A DNA stretch of 64,000 bases, from positions 248,001 to 312,000 of the forward strand of contig JAWZYV010013008.1 in the NCBI GenBank assembly GCA_038373885.1, given 5' to 3'. This document shows, one piece after another, positions 58,300 to 64,000 of this stretch. The notes below the pieces were generated by a model. The model had not been told where the DNA came from. It worked only from the letters and a program-made list of their open reading frames with translations, and did not search any database. Source of the stretch: Cheiracanthium punctorium. Taxonomy: Eukaryota > Arthropoda > Arachnida > Araneae > Cheiracanthiidae. A program made the position numbers and the translations under genes. Numbering within the stretch: the stretch's first letter is position 1; the number at the start of each line of letters is the position of its first letter.

Positions 58300-58860
58300 A
58301 AAAGTTTTTTCTTTTTTTTCAATTTATTATCCCAAGTGTAAATACACAGTTCCATGGACACAATTATACAATACTGAACAGGTTAAAAACATTTAGAAAG
58401 TCCAGAATCTGTAAAGGGTTGGCCGAAAACAGATCATTCTTAGACAAACCTATGCACGCAAGAATATGCTCAGGTGAAGCCTGATATTCATTGCAGATGG
58501 TGCACGTAGGGAACACCTTTACTTCTCCAATAAATTTAAGCGTTCTCATGTGACCAATCCGAAGACGGGATAAGCAAGAAAAATCACGGCGACTCAAACC
58601 AAAATCAATTAGACTTTCAGGCTTATCCGGCACTAAGTGGTGAGACACACTTAGAATACTTTGTTGTTTAAGTATCTTCTTTTGACAAGATTTAAAAAGA
58701 TCAAAGTCTATAGCTGCACTGGGAATAGCAGCTGCCTTAGCAAGTCTGTCGGCCATCGCATTTCCTACCAGCCCAAAGTGGGAAGGAATCCATTGGAATG
58801 TTAATGAGGAGTCCTTGTGATGTGAGTAAATGCATGTCACAATATCCCTGGATATTGATT
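58300..58860 (-). mobile_element. LINE fragment, 3' part with RNase H domain
   Basis: A poly-T stretch at 58303-58320 marks the poly-A end of a minus-strand insertion. The frame at 58364-58840 encodes FQWIPSHFGLVGNAMADRLA, typical of the RNase H of I/Jockey-group LINEs, followed by a C-terminal CTICNEYQASPEHILAC cysteine/histidine motif. The reverse transcriptase is missing, so the copy is 5'-truncated. Confidence 0.82.
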
Positions 58861-58862
58861 TT

Positions 58863-59182
58863 GAACTAGAATGTTTGATGACTAACCAATCGCAACTTTG
58901 AAAAGAGTTTCAGCAAGCCTACACGAGGGACATCTGCCTACAGGGTGAGGCCTTGGTCGGAGTACTTTTTAAGGGGTTCTAACTTTAATGAGCATTCGCT
59001 TTGAAACATAAAGGGGAGTTGACAAAAACCAAAATCTGATTTTCAAATTAGTTGCTTGGAGTATGGTACAAGTAGCCAAAAACTTAAAAATAGTATGAAA
59101 ATGATGTTTTGTGTTCAAAAAAGTCACCCAAGTGGCTTTATCTTTAAATTAGTACCCTTTTCAGTTGCTGGTGGACACTCTG
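58863..59182. mobile_element. Second, rearranged copy of the 54051 element family
   Basis: Blocks near 58866 (TAGAATGTTTGATGA) and 59020-59182 (CAAGTAGCCAAAAACTT, AAAGTCACCCAAGTGG, GTGGACACTCTG) align with 54311-54533. About 100 bp between them is unique to this copy, and the left end is missing. Confidence 0.7.
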
Positions 59183-60425
59183 ATTACACAATCATATCGC
59201 ATATATAAAGCAAAACCTTCTCGGCCCAAATTGTTGATTAAAATGAAGTTTGTACCTTCCGTCACTAAATGACACTTCTCAGCCGATTGTTGTATTCATA
59301 TGCTTGATTCTGGTGATTCGGGAATCCGAAATGGGGCGTCTCCACTTTACTCTTCTGGCCTTGGCCTGTATAAATACGGCAGCATTGCCGATGTCGTAGT
59401 GCTAATGTGCTGGGTAAGCTTTCTATTTTGATTTTGCCATAAGGCACATATGATAAGTTAGTTACGAGTTATGTCAGACCAGTGAATCTTTAAATTTGTT
59501 ATATGCTCTTTATTTAAATTTTTTATCTAGTTTTTAAATTAATGTAGATTTATTTCAATATTTAACTGTCCTGCAATATTTTTTGACAATTTGTTTTGAG
59601 CTGTTTTTGAATAATGGGCTCATTAAATGAAAAAAATAAATGAACTTTTTGTCACACTTTCCTCACTACTCTGCAAACAAAGCTTCTACTGCAGTTAATC
59701 ACTCTGCAAATGTGTAAAACATTATTAGAGTTGTCATGTCTGTGATAACATTTTACACATTATAGTGAGCAGCTGCCTTTTGAGATTCAATATTCTCACA
59801 CGTGAGCAGCACCCCCCGGCCCTTTGCAGGTATGCGAGACTTCTATAATAATAAAGTTTGCCACACTTGTAAAAAAAACTTTGACCTGGCAGTTTGCGAA
59901 ATATCATACCCCTCTTCTCCCCACACCATAGCAGCCACGCATGACATAGGTGGAAAAAGCAATAAAAAAACAGTCTTTTAGTGGTGGCATGCCCAGCAGA
60001 CGATCACTTCAAAAACAAAACAAAGGAATCTATTAAGGCAAAGCAGATGAAAAGATCATATCCACCTGCATCAAAAGCGCATACACATTTGCAGAATCTG
60101 AAGCAGGCCAGAATGTTTGCCGTTAAAGAGCGAAAAATGTAAAGGAGAGGAGGGGAAGAGAATTAAATAAACACTTGGGCCGGAAGCAAGTTGATTATGT
60201 AATATGACCATATGAGCAGGCACCGAGTTGTTTGTTATAGGTTTTGAATGCCGTGTGATGATGTTTTATTTTTTCTGATATTTATTGCATTTGGGTTTAT
60301 TTTAAGAGCGATCTGCGTCATTCCAATTAATTGAATGTTTTACTGTAATAATAAATTATAAAAGCATATTTTTTCGGTATTAAACGATATACATAAACGA
60401 TACACATCAGGAGCGTATTTAAGAA
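59183..60425. other. No recognised gene
   Basis: Mixed AT-rich DNA with some moderately GC-rich patches (59780-59960). Short frames lack support. Confidence 0.45.
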
Positions 60426-60502
60426 CCCTACTAGCAATTTTGCTCGGGCCATCATCGGCAGGTTCGTGTCCGATGGCACCCCGAGCAAAATTGCTAGTAG
60501 GG
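60426..60502. repeat. Perfect hairpin with 23-bp arms
   Basis: The arm at 60426-60448 (CCCTACTAGCAATTTTGC then TCGGG) is exactly reverse-complementary to 60480-60502. The 31-nt loop itself can pair through CCATC/GATGG. It is GC-richer than its surroundings and could be a minimal foldback element or a structured RNA if transcribed. Confidence 0.85.
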
Positions 60503-60589
60503 AAGGGGGCAGAGGCAGGTCGGGCCCTCTCTGAAAATGTAAAGCAATTATAATGAAGCATGTATTTTAAAACATTTATATTAACTCAA

Positions 60590-61000
60590 CTATCATTAAA
60601 ATACCGGATTGCTCCCCACCCCCCAAAATGGAACCCAATATATGCTACTGATATGTATAGATGAGGGTGCTTTTGCAGCACTTTTTATAGTTGACATTAC
60701 AGAGTTTCTATAATTCGGAATCGATAAAGTCCCAGCGATTCCGGATTTAGAAGTTCTACTGTACTTTTTCTTTTGAACAATCGGAAGCCCTCTTTTTCGG
60801 AGTGCAAAGAGAAAAAACATTCAAAAATGACATAAAATATAAAAGAACTTAAAAATTAAAAAAAATATGCCTGAGGTACACTGTTCTGGTAACCTGGGAG
60901 CCCCCGTGCAAAATTTGGTGCAATTCGGCCAGAGATTTAGTCCACCAGGCGAGCGACAGACATACAGTCAGACAAACACTCTCTTTTATTATATATATAG
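60590..61000. repeat. Transposon relics: pogo-like end and LINE-like tail
   Basis: At 60740-60761, read on the minus strand, CAGTAGAACTTCTAAATCCG resembles a pogo-like terminus. At 60895-61003, ACAGACATACAGTCAGACAA followed by a TATATATAG tail resembles the 3' end of RTE-type LINEs. Both are weak calls. Confidence 0.35.
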
Positions 61001-61094
61001 ATTGAACATGAATGCTTCAGATTAAGTATATAGTACATAGAAAATAATAAAGTTTTTTACAAACCAAATTAAACGTGCTCCTGTGTGGGATATA

Positions 61095-61538
61095 CAGGGT
61101 GAATCTAAACTCTTGGGCAAAACTTTAAGGGGTGATAGGGCACATAATAAGGAATCAGAATCACATAGCAATGTGGGGTCAGCAACATCGTCTTCGAGTG
61201 GCTGTTAATAATCACTTTTGAAAAAAGTGCTGAAACAACAGTGCACTTTACGACCATTGTTCGTCAGAAACTAATGTATTTCCCCCCGAAAACAGAAGAC
61301 TAAAAAGGATTGTTTAAAAATTCTATTTTATTTCATGGATGAAATTTTTGGAGACAAGTGTATTATTTACGTAACTTGGTTAAGAAATCAGACGAACACT
61401 TCAATACTTTTTCCAAAGTGATTATTACCGGGTAAGTTAAAACTGCATTTTTTATCCCAGATTGCTATGTGATTACGATTCCTTATTGTGTGCCCAATCA
61501 CCCCTTAAAGTTTTGCCCAAGAGTTTAGATTCACCCTG
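61095..61538. mobile_element. Long inverted-repeat MITE (mariner-like, TA flanks)
   Basis: CAGGGTGAATCTAAACTCTT at the left is matched by its complement at the right, with pairing continuing for about 70-75 bp (GGGCAAAACTTTAAGGGGTG and more). TA flanks both sides. The interior is non-coding. Confidence 0.9.
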
Positions 61539-61540
61539 TA

Positions 61541-63384
61541 TATATGTGGGGACACCAGGTGATTTTCTGTTACTCAAACAACTAGGACTAATTCATGCCT
61601 TTGAAAATTTTATGTCATTTTCTAATGCTCTTTGCATATGAGGTTCAACAACATGCTATCAGGGGTCAGTCCAGGTTTCTTTCCCAGGGTCCTATTTTTG
61701 TGAAATTTTACCTAATTTTGTGAATTTATAATTAATTTTGTGAATCTTTCCTTATTTTGTGAACTTCTTCCAATTTTCTTTTTCATTTTTGAGCAAGAAA
61801 GCAATCACGAAATAGAATTGGATATTAAAATAATTATTAAAAAAATTAAAAACAAAATGGGTATAGTTAGTTCCCTTAAAAAAAGTTCGCCAAAACTGAA
61901 TAATTCCTGTTCACCGAACATCCGGGATAGTCATACCCTGAAACAATATTAAAAAAAAAAATTCGATTAAAATTAAAAATATAAAGCTTTCAATCTTTAC
62001 TTTTAAATGATTAAAAAACAGATTTTATAATAAACGTAGGCCATGGTAGTTTTGATTTTAAATTGCAGGTACTAAACACTTATTTACACCCCAAATTCAA
62101 ACTTTAGTAATTTTTAAATATTACAATGTCTGTCAGTTCCGACTAGAAATACTCTAATACTAACGATGTGAAAAATGCAATTTTTAAATCTAGTTAAATT
62201 TCAACAATTGAAGGGAAAGCAAAAATAAGTTGCAGATAATTACAGATGGGAGAAATTAGCTAACAATTTTAAAAATTAATTTCAACTTGTACCATTAAAG
62301 AAAAATTACTTGTCAGTGTACACAGAATATCCCCAAAACACTGACCTGGGGTTTTATTCCTTAAATATTTTTCACAAATATTTTACAGTAAATCACAAAT
62401 TTATGTTAAAAAAAAAAAAAAAAGGCACAGAATTTTACAGTAATGATTATAATAAATGTTGGAAGATTAAATCTAAATAAATACAAATGTACATTTTTAT
62501 ATGGTCTCCAAACAGAAAATTCCCAGTCTGTAAGATGTGCCCATGCATTAATTAAGTTTAAAAAATTTAATTAAGTTATAAATTTTCAGTCTTCTATCAA
62601 AAATGATAGGTTCTAGCAAAAAATTGCTCGCTACGGCCCTGCCTATGCCGATAGCATTTCTCTGTAGTGTACCCCTATGACCGCTCTTTAAAATGATATT
62701 AAATCCCAATAAAATCACTCCTATGCTTTGTTGTTCACTCCCAAGAATGAAAAAATGCAGTATTACACTATTTCTACCTCCCCCCCTTTTTCCAGCTTTG
62801 AGCAGTGATTGACCTATATTTATCCCATTTCACATAACACAGTGTGGATTCTCGACCGATTAAACAGGGCGCGGCACCCGGCAATCCTTTAACGTCTAGC
62901 AGTCCTTTTTCTCCCCCCTATGCCTGGGTATGTCGGTCTGTTTTTCTTTTCTTATTTGCCAAAACGTTTTCTCCTTCCTTACCATACAGTTTTCTTATAC
63001 AGGAGACAATACAATGAAGTCAAAATTGATGTTTAAACGACCCTTTACAAAACAGGAGGTATAACTGTTCCTCCAAAAAAATCCAATCAGCTTTTTTTTT
63101 TTTTTTAATGCAACGAGATAAAATGTCCTTTTATAAATAATTATTTTTTCTGTTTTCTTTTATTTGCGTGATCTGAAAGATGCCCTTGGAATGTTTGTTT
63201 TTTCAGCAATGTAAAAGGGCCATCTGGCACATTACGCTTTCAGTTGGGGGGAAAGAAGGGAGTTGAAAATGATTTCACCCGTAAGGATGTTATGTTTGAT
63301 AAGTATGCAGTTGTGAATTAGTAAACAATAAGCTTAGACTTAGCCACGTAATGACGGCAGCTCCCGTTGTTTTGAATTGGATGT
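61541..63384. other. No recognised gene; scattered repeat relics
   Basis: Short repeated phrases of the type TTTTGTGAA(A/T)TT occur at 61695-61765. A segment at 62430-62600 resembles 43935-44110 (mariner-family relic). Nothing coding is supported. Confidence 0.45.
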
Positions 63385-63570
63385 TATGCACTCTTGCAAG
63401 TTGTTCTTAATGATTGCTTTTAGTGTAATCATTACATGGCCTTTCTACTTCAGATTATTTATAGTTATTACAGATATTTACTAAACATTAGAGAATTACG
63501 GATTCATTTCAAAATGCAAAACGAATTATTGCGAGTTAGAACGCTTGCGCGATTTTGAAACATTGCATTG
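63385..63570 (-). repeat. Dispersed repeat family R1, copy 3 (partial)
   Basis: On the minus strand it contains TAGTAAATATCTGTAATAA and CTTGCAAG-type blocks in the same order as 19390-19560. Confidence 0.5.
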
Positions 63571-64000
63571 ATCTGAATTTATGTCTCTCTTTTAGAATAA
63601 GATTTAGGACTAAGTTAATCATTTTGAGATTGCATCAAACGATTTCTGAACATTTAATACATGGTGCATAAATGTGCCAGTTTGGAAAACAAAGTGCTTT
63701 CTTTTAATCTCCTCCCCAACCGGGCTGCCCTTTTTACATACGCCAATGGCTTTATTCATGAAGAACGTTGTAATTATCCGAGAATGACAGCTGTCATCAC
63801 CTTTTCTTCTGGCAATGAGCCTTATTAATATTATAGTGGAATATGTCTTGATGTTTAATTTTTTGGCATAAACACAACTCACATGAAAAGAAATAATAAA
63901 TGAGAGCTCGCTACTAGTCTGATTTTTATTCCCAGAAAGAGAGCTCCTACATAGCAGGTGAGGGGAACTTGGGAGGAAGAACAGACAAGTGCAGGCGTCT
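63571..64000. other. No recognised gene
   Basis: The minus-strand open frame at 63619-63882 has no recognisable domain and no clear splice context. Confidence 0.4.

Noticed and set aside
60340..60561. 73-codon minus-strand frame around the long hairpin
   Set aside because: It overlaps the perfect inverted repeat, so its sequence is dictated by the hairpin; no homology recognised.

Overview
The window is animal nuclear DNA. It is AT-rich, has spliced genes with long introns, and is packed with transposons of many families. I see no operons, no bacterial genes and no CRISPR array. The mix of Naiad-type and hammerhead-bearing Penelope-like elements with pogo/Tigger, mariner-like, hAT and copia relics suggests a large-genome invertebrate, most likely an arthropod and perhaps a chelicerate such as a spider. 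The species cannot be fixed from sequence alone.

One host gene dominates. It is on the minus strand and spans at least 4739-55672. Nine exons (85, 109, 84, 120, 157, 80, 105, 141 and 78 bp) have matching phases and GT-AG introns. They join into about 320 residues of a multi-membrane-spanning sialate O-acetyltransferase of the CASD1 family. The N-terminal part lies beyond the right edge or was not recognised, and the C-terminal part lies beyond the left edge. Introns range from 125 bp to 23.7 kb, and nearly everything else in the window is transposon-derived DNA inside or beside this gene.

Layout: 1-4738 is sparse AT-rich DNA with one dispersed repeat copy. 4739-8269 holds four exons and a hAT element with a mariner-like element inside it. 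The 14.7 kb intron (8270-23010) carries a 5.7 kb Penelope-like insertion made of two copies in inverted orientation, bounded by one 14-bp target duplication, plus a tRNA-derived SINE and a Tigger relic. The 23.7 kb intron (23168-46835) carries a nested block: a diverged Naiad copy split by a pogo-like and a hAT element, a 3.3 kb mariner-like element containing a hAT element containing a small foldback, a tandem pair of Naiad elements (one open reading frame of 865 codons), then another mariner-like element with a hAT element inside. 46956-55326 holds pogo-like, SINE and foldback elements and one exon. 55673-64000 has a decayed copia element with a LINE fragment in it, foldback elements and unassigned sequence.

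Main observations: both Penelope-like families show the complex insertions typical of the group. In the hammerhead-bearing family, a 31-bp internal inversion is the only lesion seen in an otherwise open 767-codon frame, and one of three hammerhead copies has a mutated core. In the Naiad pair, the full-length copy has lost one catalytic aspartate of the reverse transcriptase by an exact 3-bp deletion, while the truncated copy keeps it. The permuted Naiad architecture is already described in the literature. The new parts are the particular lesions, the nested arrangement, some phase-compatible candidate exons inside the host gene, and several long perfect hairpins.
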